From Singulisphaera sp. GP187 (GTDB taxonomy: Bacteria > Planctomycetota > Planctomycetia > Isosphaerales > Isosphaeraceae): a DNA stretch of 64,000 nucleotides. Positions 26,455 to 36,217 of the stretch are shown here, one piece after another. The stretch lies in NCBI RefSeq assembly GCF_900129635.1, contig NZ_FSRB01000001.1, positions 4,689,501 to 4,753,500 on the forward strand, written 5' to 3'. Position 1 is the stretch's first letter, and every line of letters begins with the position of its first letter. Under the pieces are notes generated by a model that saw nothing but the letters and a program-made list of their open reading frames with translations, searched no databases and was not told where the DNA came from. The position numbers and the translations under genes are program-made.

Positions 26455-26820
26455 ATGAACGCGAACGACTTTCGAGAGTTGGCCCTCGGCTTTGACGACG
26501 CCGAGGAGAGCGCTCACATGGGGGCTGCCGACTTCCGCGTCGGCGGCCGCATCTTTGCAACCCTCGCCCATAGACATCTCGGGCTGGGGAACCTACTGCT
26601 CTCCCCTGAGCTGCAGCAGTCGCTCATCGACGAGGCCCCGGAAGTGTTCTTTCCTGTCTCTGGCGGTTGGGGGCGGATGGGCGCGACGCACGTCCGACTG
26701 GCGGAGGCGACTCCCGAGCAGTTGCTCAAAGGACTCCAGTTCGCCTGGAATCTGCGAGTGGAGAAGAACGGCAAGTCAGGAAGGCGAAAGACGCAACGTA
26801 AGCCACCTCTGGAGAACTGA
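26455..26820 (+). CDS. YjbR/MmcQ-family protein
   Basis: 121 residues. The sequence follows the YjbR/MmcQ (CyaY-like fold) pattern: FRELALGFDDAEESAHMG, then DFRVGGRIFATL, LSPELQQSLIDEAPEVFFPV and GWGRMGATHVRLAEAT. The last 25 residues are Lys/Arg-rich, including KNGKSGRRKTQRKP. Some members are listed as DNA-binding, but the biochemical role is not established. An AGGGAGAG precedes the ATG. Only three bases separate its stop from the next start, so the two are co-translated. A 218-base gap before it holds nothing I recognise. Confidence 0.85.
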   Translation: MNANDFRELALGFDDAEESAHMGAADFRVGGRIFATLAHRHLGLGNLLLSPELQQSLIDEAPEVFFPVSGGWGRMGATHVRLAEATPEQLLKGLQFAWNLRVEKNGKSGRRKTQRKPPLEN

Positions 26821-26823
26821 CAA

Positions 26824-27372
<549 letters not shown>

Positions 27373-27455
27373 CCACAAACGGCCGAGGGGTATCCTGAAG
27401 TAACGAGACGAACGCGAAGCCGGAATCTGGGTCCATCTGGTCGGGGGATGTCGCC

Positions 27456-28691
27456 ATGCTCGAAGGGCGGGAGCGGATCGACTGGGAGCGGCTGACCCAC
27501 GCCTACGGCCCGGCCGGCGAGGTGCCCGGCTGGATTCGCGAGCTGGCCTCGGACGATGCCGCCATCCGCAAGCGGGCGTTCGATGTCCTCGAAGGGAGCA
27601 TCTGCCATCAGGGCTCCTGGTATCGGGCCAGCGCTCCCGCCGTCCCGTTCCTGTTCGAGCTGCTGGAGTCGCCGTCCGCAAAGGACAGGGTGCGGCTCAT
27701 CCGTCTGCTGACGAACCTCGCCATCGGCTATCCGGAATGGCACGTCCCGCTGGGATTCGATTCTGCTCAACGGTTCGCCGAAATTGAGACCCTGGGCGGG
27801 CCGGAGGAGATCGAGCGCATTCGGGACGCGGAGCCCGAAGAGGAAGAGGACTTCGAGCCCGGTCGTGACGCGCTGTGGCAGTGGGACGCCTACGAAGCGG
27901 TGATCGGGCGGATCGTCACGCTCCAGGGCCTGACCCGGGATGAGGCCCCCGATGTGCGTGCGGCTGCCGTCAAGGCTCTCGCATGGTTCCCGGGAGCCGC
28001 GCCGGAGTCAGTGCGATTCGTGCGCGACGCTCTCGTTCGCGAAACCGGCCCGAAGGAACGCGCGAACGCCCTCCTCTGCCTGGGAATCCTCGCCCGCTAT
28101 CGGAACGACCGGTCGGACGTTCCGACGCTCCTTGCCTGCCTGTCGCCCGGTGAAGCGCCTTCGGTCCGTCTGGCCGCTGCGATCTCGCTGGCCGTGATCC
28201 TCGGGAAGTCGGCGCCCGCGGAGTGCATCAACGTCCTTCTCGATGCGGTCCAGTCCCCCGATGCTCCGGACTTGGTCGGGTGGCATTGGCTCGGTCCCAT
28301 CGCCCACGCGTGCGCGGCGATCACGGCCGCGAAGCCAGAGCCGACCGAGTCGGTCCTCGCCGCCATGTGTCGGGCTGCCGAGCTGGTGAGCAACCCGTGG
28401 AGCGGGGCCGAGGTCAACACCACCCTCTTGGGCCTCGTGTTCCCGGACCCGTCAACCCTGGGGACCGACCCCAGGACAGGGTTCCGGCGCGTGACCCCCG
28501 AGGAGCTGACGCCGGAGCAGCGCCAGGCGATCTACGCGATCGGCCGCGCCCCGGTCTGGGAGACCGACCCCTACCACTACGGCGGGCTCATGGATGTCGG
28601 GCTGGAGTACGGCTTGCCGTGGCAGCCGGATAAGTATCGGGCGTTGCTTGAGGAGGTTCGGCGGGCAGAATCCTCGGGGATCTCAGAATGA
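27456..28691 (+). CDS. HEAT-repeat protein
   Basis: 411 residues of helical repeats. Repeats are seen as AIRKRAFDVLEGSI, KDRVRLIRLLTNLAIG, DVRAAAVKALAWFPGAAPES and SVRLAAAISLAVILGKS, each with the usual Asp/Arg turn. There is no signal peptide, so it probably acts in the cytoplasm as a binding scaffold. A Glu/Asp-rich stretch (PEEEEDFEPG) lies near residue 130. The last 60 residues resemble SMI1-associated HEAT proteins of planctomycetes in tone only. Its TGA overlaps the ATG of a truncated deaminase gene. Confidence 0.8.
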   Translation: MLEGRERIDWERLTHAYGPAGEVPGWIRELASDDAAIRKRAFDVLEGSICHQGSWYRASAPAVPFLFELLESPSAKDRVRLIRLLTNLAIGYPEWHVPLGFDSAQRFAEIETLGGPEEIERIRDAEPEEEEDFEPGRDALWQWDAYEAVIGRIVTLQGLTRDEAPDVRAAAVKALAWFPGAAPESVRFVRDALVRETGPKERANALLCLGILARYRNDRSDVPTLLACLSPGEAPSVRLAAAISLAVILGKSAPAECINVLLDAVQSPDAPDLVGWHWLGPIAHACAAITAAKPEPTESVLAAMCRAAELVSNPWSGAEVNTTLLGLVFPDPSTLGTDPRTGFRRVTPEELTPEQRQAIYAIGRAPVWETDPYHYGGLMDVGLEYGLPWQPDKYRALLEEVRRAESSGISE

Positions 28692-28790
28692 CCCGGCCTG
28701 ACCACGAACGCTTCATGCGGCGGTGCCTCGAGCTCGCCGCCGTGGCCCGCGAGCAGGGAAGCCAACCCCAACCAGGCACCCTGGGCCTGC
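28688..28790 (+). pseudogene. Truncated nucleoside deaminase gene (N-terminus only)
   Basis: The ATG overlaps the HEAT gene stop (ATGA). The reading MTRPDHERFMRRCLELAAVA then REQGS matches the first helix of the CMP/dCMP/tRNA-adenosine deaminase family, but the expected next strand and the zinc-binding HAE and PCxxC motifs are missing. The frame drifts into the repeat that carries hydrolase copy B. It was probably cut when that copy arrived. Confidence 0.55.
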
Positions 28791-28799
28791 GCATCATTC

Positions 28800-30170
28800 A
28801 AGATCAGGCCGGCCCGGCGTCACCGAGGAAGAGGATTCGACAGTGCCCACCCCAAATCACGGCTTCCCCTTCAGGTCCAACGTTTCTTTACGCGAACTCA
28901 CTGCCTCTTTACCCCCGCTCTCATGCTTCGGTTTCTCCCCCAGAGTGACGGCCGCCAGGTCCTCGGCCAGCGCCCCGACGGCCGTCCCCTCGACGTTGCT
29001 CAGGACGACGACACAGACCTGGTCCTCGGGGAGCCGCAAGAGGTGGGTCACGAACCCGTTGATCCCGCCGCCGTGGGAGACGGTCCGCCGGCCGAACAAC
29101 TTCGTAATGCCCCAGCCGTAACCATAGTTTTTCTTCTCGGGCGTAAACATCGCCTCACGCGCCGCCTTGGGCACCAGGGTCTCGGTCAAAAGCGCCTGGT
29201 CCCAGAGGAAAAGGTCGTCCACCGTCGAATAGAGGGCCCCAGCGGCGTGGGGAACCGTCATATCGACAAACGACGAATTCATACGAAACGGTCCGGGACC
29301 GGAGTAGCCCGATGCGCGGTGCTTCAGGACCGGGAGCGGGTTGTCGTAGCCCGTCGCCTTCATCCCGAGCGGCTCGAAGATCGACGCCTGAAGCACACTC
29401 GCGTACGGTTTTCCGGAAACCTTTTCAATCAAGAGACCGAGCAAGACGTAACCCGAATTACTGTACGCGAACCGCTCGCCCGGCTTGAACTCGAGCGGCT
29501 TGTCCTTGAAGCTGGCGACCAGGTTCTCCAGGGTCATGTGTCGCCGCATCATGGTCGGGTAGTCGGCAAAGCCGGTGAAGCTCGGGATCCCCGCGGTGTG
29601 GGTCAGCAGGTGATGCACCGTGATCTCGTCCCACGCGGGCGGGGCGTCGGGCAAGTATTTTTTGATTTTCTCATGGACGTCGATCTTGCCCTGTTCCTGC
29701 AAGATCATGACCGCCATCGCGGTGAACTGCTTGGTGATCGAGCCCAGCCGAAACTTGGTCTCGGGCATGTTGGGGACGTCATGCTCGAGGTTGGCCATGC
29801 CATAGCCCCGCCGCACCAGCACCTTGCCGTCGCGGGCCACCAGAATCGATCCGCTGAAGCGATCGCGCTGGACGCGCGATTCCATGAACTCGTCAACCTG
29901 GGAAGCCAGGTCCTCCGCCCGAGCCGCGCTAACCAGGGTGACAGCAACAATGAACAGAAGAGCCAGAGCCGACATCCAGGGACGAACTCGTCTCATGGCA
30001 GCGATTCTCCGTCATTTAAAGTTCACACCGACGTCAGCTAATATCCTGGTGTGGCGTGCCCACGCCTACGAGGCAAAAGCCATACGATCCGCCGACAAGG
30101 TTCCCTCGTCGACGAACGCGAACACAGTCGTATTGAACAGCAGGCGGCGAGTGCCGGCAAGGCGGCCGCA
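28800..30170 (-). repeat. Direct repeat copy B (serine hydrolase gene plus flanks)
   Basis: Matches 22680-24160 in the same orientation, about 6.1 kb away. Shared flanking words include TCACCGAGGAAGA past the stop, GCAGCGATTCTCCGTCATTT before the ATG and CGTATTGAACAGCAG further upstream. Recombination between the copies would remove the cassette and one hydrolase gene. Confidence 0.8.
28857..29996 (-). CDS. Exported serine hydrolase, beta-lactamase class C/esterase family (copy B)
   Basis: 379 residues. The core is almost the same as the copy at 22736-23884, with the same SITK, YSN and HGG motifs. The signal peptide is different (MSALALLFIVAVTLVSAARA) and so is the Lys/Ser-rich tail. Conserved differences in the middle are few and mostly conservative, which suggests either recent duplication or gene conversion with the ends left to diverge. 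Both copies are intact. Substrate is not known. Confidence 0.88.
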   Translation of the reverse strand: MRRVRPWMSALALLFIVAVTLVSAARAEDLASQVDEFMESRVQRDRFSGSILVARDGKVLVRRGYGMANLEHDVPNMPETKFRLGSITKQFTAMAVMILQEQGKIDVHEKIKKYLPDAPPAWDEITVHHLLTHTAGIPSFTGFADYPTMMRRHMTLENLVASFKDKPLEFKPGERFAYSNSGYVLLGLLIEKVSGKPYASVLQASIFEPLGMKATGYDNPLPVLKHRASGYSGPGPFRMNSSFVDMTVPHAAGALYSTVDDLFLWDQALLTETLVPKAAREAMFTPEKKNYGYGWGITKLFGRRTVSHGGGINGFVTHLLRLPEDQVCVVVLSNVEGTAVGALAEDLAAVTLGEKPKHESGGKEAVSSRKETLDLKGKP

Positions 30171-30221
30171 GACCAATCTTCGAGTCAATAGCACAATTAC
30201 CGGGGGTTCTTCGTCCGCCGG

Positions 30222-30249
30222 AAGACAGGGAGCGTGAACTCCCTGTCTT
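30222..30249. terminator. Terminator-like hairpin
   Basis: AAGACAGGGAG (30222-30232) and CTCCCTGTCTT (30239-30249) form a perfect 11-base stem with a six-base loop, followed by T. It lies in the 29997-30451 spacer between the minus-strand hydrolase and the plus-strand Gly-rich gene, so it could end a transcript entering on either strand or act as a leader structure for the Gly-rich gene. Nothing else was recognised in this spacer. Confidence 0.5.
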
Positions 30250-30451
30250 TGGGCCTTCGCATGAGCTGGCTCATTTGACACTGTGGCACCGACAAATGGG
30301 TTGATGGACCCGGGCGGAAAACCCGGTAACGAGGCGACCGTGTCAAAAATCTTTGGCGGACCGTTGCACATTCGCGCGATTCCTTGCGGATAGCTGGGTA
30401 CCGAGGTGACCGAAATCATGAAGAGTGCAACGAGCCAAGGAGTCGGAACTC

Positions 30452-30829
30452 ATGCGTGTCCATCAGATGGCAGCCCAGTTGTTCGGTTTGGCGGCGGTCG
30501 CGGTCGGTTGCTTGGCCGCTGGTGAGGCGAAGGCGGATTATCCCTACAGCGGCGGGTATTATGGGGAAAGTTACCACGGCGGCTACCGTGGCGGGTACGG
30601 CGGCGGCTACCGTGGCGGATATGGCGGCGGCTATCGTGGCGGCTACGGTGGCTATCGCGGCGGGTCGATCTACAACCGACCGGGGGATGGTCTGCCTCCG
30701 TTGTACAACCGGCGGGGTGACGGACTCCCCCCATTGCCGGTCTATCGTACACCCGGTGGCGGTCTGGTGGCGAACCGGCCTGGGGACGGCATTCCGCCGA
30801 TCTACATCCACCGCCCTCGCCCCTGGTAA
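30452..30829 (+). CDS. Small secreted Gly/Tyr-rich repeat protein
   Basis: 125 residues. The start at 30452 has AAGGAG nine bases upstream and gives a good signal peptide (MRVHQMAAQLFGLAAVAVGC) cut near EAKA-DYP. The mature part has eight or so GGY/RGGYG units (about residues 37-68). It is followed by NRPGDGLPPLYN, RRGDGLPPLP and NRPGDGIPPIYI, three copies of a GDG-hydrophobic-PP motif. There are no Cys residues after the signal region. It is not an RNA-binding RGG protein, because it is exported. A structural or surface role is likely; I know no named family for the GDGLPP part. Confidence 0.75.
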   Translation: MRVHQMAAQLFGLAAVAVGCLAAGEAKADYPYSGGYYGESYHGGYRGGYGGGYRGGYGGGYRGGYGGYRGGSIYNRPGDGLPPLYNRRGDGLPPLPVYRTPGGGLVANRPGDGIPPIYIHRPRPW

Positions 30830-30906
30830 CTGGTAACCCAGCGGCGGTAGGAACACAAAGCGGTCCCGGACGCACGGTCCGGGGCCGACTCCGGCGATGA
30901 TCCAAG

Positions 30907-30990
30907 CTTCAACCGAGCCGCGCACGGCATCACGGAACGTCAATCTGGGATCGCTTACTCCGCTGCGCTGCGTGCGCGGCTCGGTTGAAG
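30907..30990. terminator. Convergent inverted repeat between two genes
   Basis: CTTCAACCGAGCCGCGCACG (30907-30926) and its exact complement at 30971-30990 form a perfect 20-base stem with a 44-base loop. It lies between the convergent ends of the Gly-rich gene (plus) and the PSD1 gene (minus) and could terminate both. A third partial copy (GGCTCGGTTGAA) follows at 30993-31004. Confidence 0.6.
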
Positions 30991-31016
30991 AAGGCTCGGT
31001 TGAACAAGAAGCGGCT

Positions 31017-34001
31017 CTAGTCGATAAACACAAACTCATTTGCATTAAATAGGATCCGACAGGCGTTCGCGAGGCCATGCTTCTCCGCGAACGCGGCCAG
31101 AGTCGCGCGTTCCTCGGGGCGAGGAAAACGGCCGAGCGCCAGGTGGTACGCTTCGTCGATCCGCCGGGCGGGGTCGTCGCTCAGGGCTTCGAGCCGGTGG
31201 GCGAACGCCCGTGACTGCTGGATCATGAACCGGTCGTTGAGCAGGGCCAGGGCTTGGAGCGGGCTGATGGTGGCCGCGCGGACCGGGGTGTTGATGTTCG
31301 GATCCGCGCAGTCGAGCGACTCGAGGAACGGGTGCGGAACGCTCCGGACGATGAACCGATAGATCGTTCGCCGCCGGGTCTCGGGGCTGTCCGCCCGGTC
31401 GGGGTCGCCATGGTCGTAGATCGGCGAGTGGTCGTCCTTGAACCGGAAGGGCTCGAAGCCAGGCCCCCCCATCTTCGAGTCGAGCGTGCCGCTGACGGCG
31501 AGCACACCGTCGCGGACGGACTCGGCGTCGAGCCGGGTGCGATTCATCCGCCAGAGCCAGTGGTTATCCGCGTCCTGGGCGGCCGCGTTCGGGTCGTGCC
31601 GCGACGATTGGCGGTAGGTCGCACTTGAGACGATCGACCGATGCAGACCCTTCAGGGACTGGCCCTTTTCCAGGAGCTCGACCGCCAACCAGTCGAGCAG
31701 TTCGGGATGAGTCGGCATCGACCCGTTGCGGCCGAAGTCGTTGGGCGTGTCGACCAGGCCCCGGCCGAAGTGGCCGTGCCAGAGCCGGTTGACGATCGAA
31801 CGCCAGGTCAGGACGTTGCGCGGGTTGCCGATCCATTCGGCGAGCGCCGCGCGACGCGCCCCCTCCTCCTTCGCGGCGGACGCGCGGAAGTCGGAATCGA
31901 GGCCGGACAAGCATGACAAGGCGCCGGGGGCAATGGCCTCGCCCGGTTGTTCGACGTCGCCGCGGTTGAGCAAGTGGATCGGCCTCGGCGTGCGTGCGAC
32001 GACGGCGTAGACCTGGTCAGCCGCCAACAGCGCCTTGACTTGCCCGTCGAGCGCGGCAAGCTCCGCGACGGTCCGATCGATCCCGTCCCGGATCCCGGTA
32101 TCAACCTGCGACTCCTTCAGCGCCTCATAACGCGACCGGGTCTCCTGCACCTGGCACTGCAACTCCAGACGCTCGCGCGCCACCGGGTCGGCAAGATCGT
32201 CGAGCCGCGCGCGGCTATCGAAGCCATCGATGAGCCGAGCCCGGCCCCAGCGGCCCCCTTCGATCGAGTCGAGCGCCGTGACGGCGGCCACCGCGGCGCG
32301 ACGGCCCTCGGAGATCACCTCCAATTCGCCGAGGGCAAAAACGTAGTCGTCGGTCCGCTTCCAGAGTCGGCTGGCCGTGACCCGGAGGAATCGCGCGGAG
32401 GCTTGACCGGGGCGAGGACGAACGACGTAGGCGGCAAGGCCCGGGTTGGCGAAATCGGCCGCCGACTGGTCGGCGATGACCAACGGGCGGGCGAACGTCG
32501 GCTCATCGGCGAGCTCGACCCGGAACCGAGCGGGGAAGCCGAACCCTGGGGTATCCGCGAAATCGGTCGGCCGAGCCGGGATCAGGCGGACCGCATCGAT
32601 CGGCACCGCGCGGCCGAGGTCCACCTGGACCCACTTCACGACGTCGGGCGTGGGAGCGATGCCGCTGTGGTAGCCGTTGGACGGGCTGGGGGCCGTTGCC
32701 GTCGGGCCGGGCAGAGCCGCGAGCTGGCCACGCAGGGCCTCGAGTTCGTCGCCCAGCCGGACGAGTTCCGGACTGGTCGCCGAGTCGGCCTTGGCCTTGA
32801 GGGTTGCGAGCTGGGCGGTCAGTTCCGCTTTGCGCGCTTCGAGCGTGGCGCGCTGGGCGGCCGACTCGCGCGTGAGAAAAGGCCGCTCGCCACGTTCGAC
32901 CCCGGCAAAAACGGCCTGGAGGCGATAGTAGTCCTTTTGCGGGATCGGGTCGAACTTGTGGTCGTGGCAGCGGGCGCAGTGGACGGTCAGGCTCTGGAAG
33001 GTCGACATCGTGCTGGCGAGCATGTCGTCGCGATCGTTGAGGCGGGCCTTCTCCTTGTCGACGGTCCCCTCGCGAAGCTCGACATGGCCGACGAAATCCC
33101 AGGGGCCGGCCGCGACGAACCCGGTCGCGATGACGCCGCGGGGATCGCCCGGCCAGAGCCTGTCGCCGGCGATCTGCTCCTGGACAAAGCGGGCGTAGGG
33201 GACATCGTCGTTGAGCGACTGGATGATGTAGTCGCGATAGGGCCAGGCGTGGTCGCGCCGCTTGTCCTTGTCGTAGCCGTGGGTGTCGCCGTAGTGGACG
33301 ACGTCGAGCCAGTGCCGGCCCCACCGCTCGCCGTAGCGCGGCGACGCGAGCAGACGGTCGACCAGCCGCTCATAGGCGTCGGGGCGAGGATCGTCCACGA
33401 AGGTGTCCACCTCCCGAGGCGTGGGGGGGAGCCCGTGCAGGTCGAACGTCAAGCGACGGATCAGGGTCCGGCGGTCGGCCTCGGGGCTCGGCGTCAGGCC
33501 TTTTGCTTCGAGGCGGCTAAGGATAAACGCATCGATCGGCGCGCGAGGCCATGCTCGGTGGGTGACCTTGGGAATCTCGGGGCGGACCAACGGGCGAAAC
33601 GCCCACCAGTCCCCGGCCTCGGGACGCTTGGCTTGCAGCGTCAGGCCCTCCGGCCAGTGCGCCCCCTGCGCGATCCAGGTCCGGACGCTGGCCACTTGCG
33701 CCGGCTCGAGCAGCGCTCCGGTCTTGGGCATCTCCGGCGGATCGCCCGCGATCGAGTCCAGCAGCAGGCTCTCCTCGGGCCGACCCGGCACCACCACCGC
33801 GCCACTCTCCCCCCCGGCCTCCAAACCTTGGGCCGTCGCGAGCGAAAGCTTCGCCTTGGGCGCACGACCGCCGTGGCAGCTTACGCAGCGCGCTTCCAGC
33901 AGCGGCGCAACCTGCTCGCGGAAGAGGCGATCGTCCGCCCCGATCGCCGCGACCGGCCCGGCCAGCAGGACCACGAGCAAAAATCCCAGGCGTTTCACCA
34001 T
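31017..34001 (-). CDS. Planctomycete cytochrome c / DUF1549 / DUF1553 (PSD1) protein
   Basis: 994 residues from the start at 34001 (MVKRLGFLLVVLLAGPVAAI, a signal peptide); a start at 34139 would put the signal inside. The order is: cytochrome-c-like domain with heme motif CVSCH at residues 39-43; DUF1549 with DAFILSRLEAKGL and LTFDLHGLPPTPREVD; a second CxxCH (CARCHDHKFDPI); a discoidin-like beta domain (about 500-600); and DUF1553 with NRLWHGHFGRGLV and TYRQSSRHDPNA. These large proteins are abundant only in planctomycetes and usually sit with a DUF1501 gene; here none is adjacent. Their role is unproven, with polysaccharide handling proposed from genome context. Confidence 0.88.
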   Translation of the reverse strand: MVKRLGFLLVVLLAGPVAAIGADDRLFREQVAPLLEARCVSCHGGRAPKAKLSLATAQGLEAGGESGAVVVPGRPEESLLLDSIAGDPPEMPKTGALLEPAQVASVRTWIAQGAHWPEGLTLQAKRPEAGDWWAFRPLVRPEIPKVTHRAWPRAPIDAFILSRLEAKGLTPSPEADRRTLIRRLTFDLHGLPPTPREVDTFVDDPRPDAYERLVDRLLASPRYGERWGRHWLDVVHYGDTHGYDKDKRRDHAWPYRDYIIQSLNDDVPYARFVQEQIAGDRLWPGDPRGVIATGFVAAGPWDFVGHVELREGTVDKEKARLNDRDDMLASTMSTFQSLTVHCARCHDHKFDPIPQKDYYRLQAVFAGVERGERPFLTRESAAQRATLEARKAELTAQLATLKAKADSATSPELVRLGDELEALRGQLAALPGPTATAPSPSNGYHSGIAPTPDVVKWVQVDLGRAVPIDAVRLIPARPTDFADTPGFGFPARFRVELADEPTFARPLVIADQSAADFANPGLAAYVVRPRPGQASARFLRVTASRLWKRTDDYVFALGELEVISEGRRAAVAAVTALDSIEGGRWGRARLIDGFDSRARLDDLADPVARERLELQCQVQETRSRYEALKESQVDTGIRDGIDRTVAELAALDGQVKALLAADQVYAVVARTPRPIHLLNRGDVEQPGEAIAPGALSCLSGLDSDFRASAAKEEGARRAALAEWIGNPRNVLTWRSIVNRLWHGHFGRGLVDTPNDFGRNGSMPTHPELLDWLAVELLEKGQSLKGLHRSIVSSATYRQSSRHDPNAAAQDADNHWLWRMNRTRLDAESVRDGVLAVSGTLDSKMGGPGFEPFRFKDDHSPIYDHGDPDRADSPETRRRTIYRFIVRSVPHPFLESLDCADPNINTPVRAATISPLQALALLNDRFMIQQSRAFAHRLEALSDDPARRIDEAYHLALGRFPRPEERATLAAFAEKHGLANACRILFNANEFVFID

Positions 34002-34243
34002 GATCAACCCTATAGACGCGTCGACACGACGTACCAGGCCGGGCGAACTCGGCAGAGCATCGGCGCCGTCGACTGAATCCGATGACTCCCGATTATGGAG
34101 CCGGGTGATCCGCTTGGGAAGCGCGTCGATTTGTTCCAATCACCGAGGCCACGCTTGTCCCTTGTCCGGAACCTGGCGGCGGGGGGCTGAGTCTGACCCC
34201 GCCGAGCGATGCCCGAAATCGAGTATCGCTCGGCGGTCACCGG

Positions 34244-35353
34244 TCAATAGGAGTCGGCGCTGATCACCTCACCGCCATTCTTGGTGCCGAGGGACATCCA
34301 GGTGTTCTGGTTGATCGAGTCCTTGAGGAACTTGACGCTGCCGTCGGAGAACAGCGCATTGACTCCGCCGGAGTGATAGCTGTTGGCGTTCGTCAAAGGG
34401 GCCATGGTGGTCGAGCCCGTGTTGCTGCAATGGGTCCACTTCTTGCCGTTCGGGGTGACGATCGTGTTGAACAGGGTCTGCGTCATGCAGCCGTGGGCCC
34501 AGTCGCGGCCCGCCTGGTTGTCGGAGTTGCCACCGGCCTGCCACGACTGGTCGCACATCGCGATGTTCGAGAGCAGCACGGCGGCCCCCGCGGTCCGGAC
34601 ATCGAGTTGGCGGAAGCTGGCGTCCATGCCGACGTTCTTGACGCCCATGTAACGGAGCGACTTGCCGGTCGTGTTCGTCCCGTTCACGACGCCCTCGGAG
34701 TAGGCGATCGTGTTCGAACTCCCGTCGGTGCAGTCGCGGAGGCCGTAGGCCGCCTGGAAGGTGAACATCCCGGTCGACGCGGTGCTGGGAAATCGCGCGG
34801 CGTCGGGGAGTCTTCCGACGAGACCGGTGTCAACGCCGTTGGGAACGGACAGGCTGGTGGTCGCGCCGACGCAGCCGAAGTAGTTGCTGGTGTCGCGGTC
34901 GTTGGCCGCATAGCTCGTCGCCCCGCCGTTGCCCCCAAGCGGATCGGACGGGCAGATATAGCCTTTGATCTGGGTATCGGCCGCCGTGCTATTGATGACC
35001 TCGGGCATGGTCCCCCCCGAGTTCTCCTCGACGCCCCAGTTGAAGTTGGCCGAATTGTAGACCGCCTGCTGCTCGACGAACGGCAGCAGCAAACCCAGGT
35101 GCCCCCAGGAGTTCTTCGCCCGGTAGGTGTTGGGCATCTGGTACAGGTTGAGCGACACGCCCAGCGGGAAGCAGTCGTGGGCTTGGTGGTAGTTATGCAA
35201 CCCAATGCCGATCTGTTTCAGGTTATTGACGCACTGCGACCTCCGGGCCGCCTCCCGCGCCGCCTGGACCGCCGGCAGCAGCAGGGCGATCAGGACGGCG
35301 ATGATCGCGATCACCACGAGCAGTTCGATCAGGGTAAAACCTCGTCGTTTCAT
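34244..35353 (-). CDS. DUF1559 prepilin-like protein 1
   Basis: 369 residues from the start at 35353 (MKRRGFTLIELLVVIAIIAV). This is a type IV pilin N-methylation motif with cleavage expected after Gly5, followed by the single membrane helix and the family block AAREAARRSQCVNNLKQIG. The C-terminal block HSGGVNALFSDGSVKFLKDSI is the DUF1559 hallmark (H-x9-DG). Planctomycete genomes hold dozens of these; they are processed and exported like pseudopilins, with the function still open. A GAGG lies just upstream. The A/T-rich stretch 35730-35830 upstream may hold the promoter. Confidence 0.92.
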   Translation of the reverse strand: MKRRGFTLIELLVVIAIIAVLIALLLPAVQAAREAARRSQCVNNLKQIGIGLHNYHQAHDCFPLGVSLNLYQMPNTYRAKNSWGHLGLLLPFVEQQAVYNSANFNWGVEENSGGTMPEVINSTAADTQIKGYICPSDPLGGNGGATSYAANDRDTSNYFGCVGATTSLSVPNGVDTGLVGRLPDAARFPSTASTGMFTFQAAYGLRDCTDGSSNTIAYSEGVVNGTNTTGKSLRYMGVKNVGMDASFRQLDVRTAGAAVLLSNIAMCDQSWQAGGNSDNQAGRDWAHGCMTQTLFNTIVTPNGKKWTHCSNTGSTTMAPLTNANSYHSGGVNALFSDGSVKFLKDSINQNTWMSLGTKNGGEVISADSY

Positions 35354-36217
35354 GGACCTCGCTCCCCTCATAATGTCAAGGGACTCAAGACATGACAATT
35401 CCACCACGAAGACGGAATGGACGAAGAACCCGTGGGCCTACCCGGATTGACGCCAAAAAGAGGAGGCAAGGCAGGACACACGGTCAACGGACCCCGAGTT
35501 TTCACGGGCCATGGGGGGAGCGGGGTGCCCGACACCGGCGTGTTTGGTTAACGGTGTTGGAAATGGCGATGAATCGTACGAGAGGCTTTCAGGCTAACAT
35601 CGAGGTCAACACTGCTGTCAACACCAAGAACACAAAAAAACCGTACGGGCCGCTTCGGAGTTGCGAAACGGGGACGTCACTATTCTCACTTTCTGGAACG
35701 CTTCGGCCGCCTCTTGCGACGCCACTCCCACACAATCATTCTCGCCTGACTGTCCAACAACAATCATTCGCTAATATTTAGCAATCTCAATAACATTGAT
35801 ACGCACTTCAATAAAACAAGTGATTCGCCCGAATGAGAAAAGTTACCAACCCATGCCAACCTGCTGGCCCAAAGGCCTGGTGGACCGTCCCCAAGAGGCA
35901 TGAACGACCGTTTCCGTCTTATGGGATAGGCTTCAGCCTGCCACCCCCTTGAGGGACGGCAGGCTGAATATCACTGCTTTGGCAGGGGTTTTGCCGCGAG
36001 GATACGTGCTGATCCTGTTTCGCGGTCCACTCCTCCCTCCCCACTGTTACGCTTCGCTGAAGTGTGACGGGGGGGGCCGGGCAGGCGCGACTTCGAGCCT
36101 TGTCAGGCGAATGGGGGGGGGAGGCGGATCGAGCCGGGCAGCTCGCCAGAAGGAGAAGGGAGAGGAGATCCGACGGCCCCGGCCTTCGGATTCGAAAGCC
36201 GGGGCTCTTGATCAATC
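35354..36217. other. Long gene-free stretch with palindrome and G runs
   Basis: About 860 bases without a credible gene. The part near 35730-35830 is distinctly A/T-rich. A REP-like palindrome is at 35932-35968, and long G runs occur near 36068-36075 and 36113-36122. Open frames crossing it lack sensible composition. Confidence 0.55.
35932..35968. repeat. Extragenic palindrome TTCAGCCTGCC
   Basis: TTCAGCCTGCC (35932-35942) and GGCAGGCTGAA (35958-35968) form a perfect 11-base stem with a 15-base loop. The left arm itself overlaps a shorter palindrome, GGCT-tc-AGCC. It resembles dispersed REP-type repeats; no gene lies close enough upstream for it to be a simple terminator except the minus-strand gene region on neither side. 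Confidence 0.6.

Noticed and set aside
30560..30670. RGG-type RNA-binding protein
   Set aside because: The RGGYG repeats follow a signal peptide, so the product is exported.
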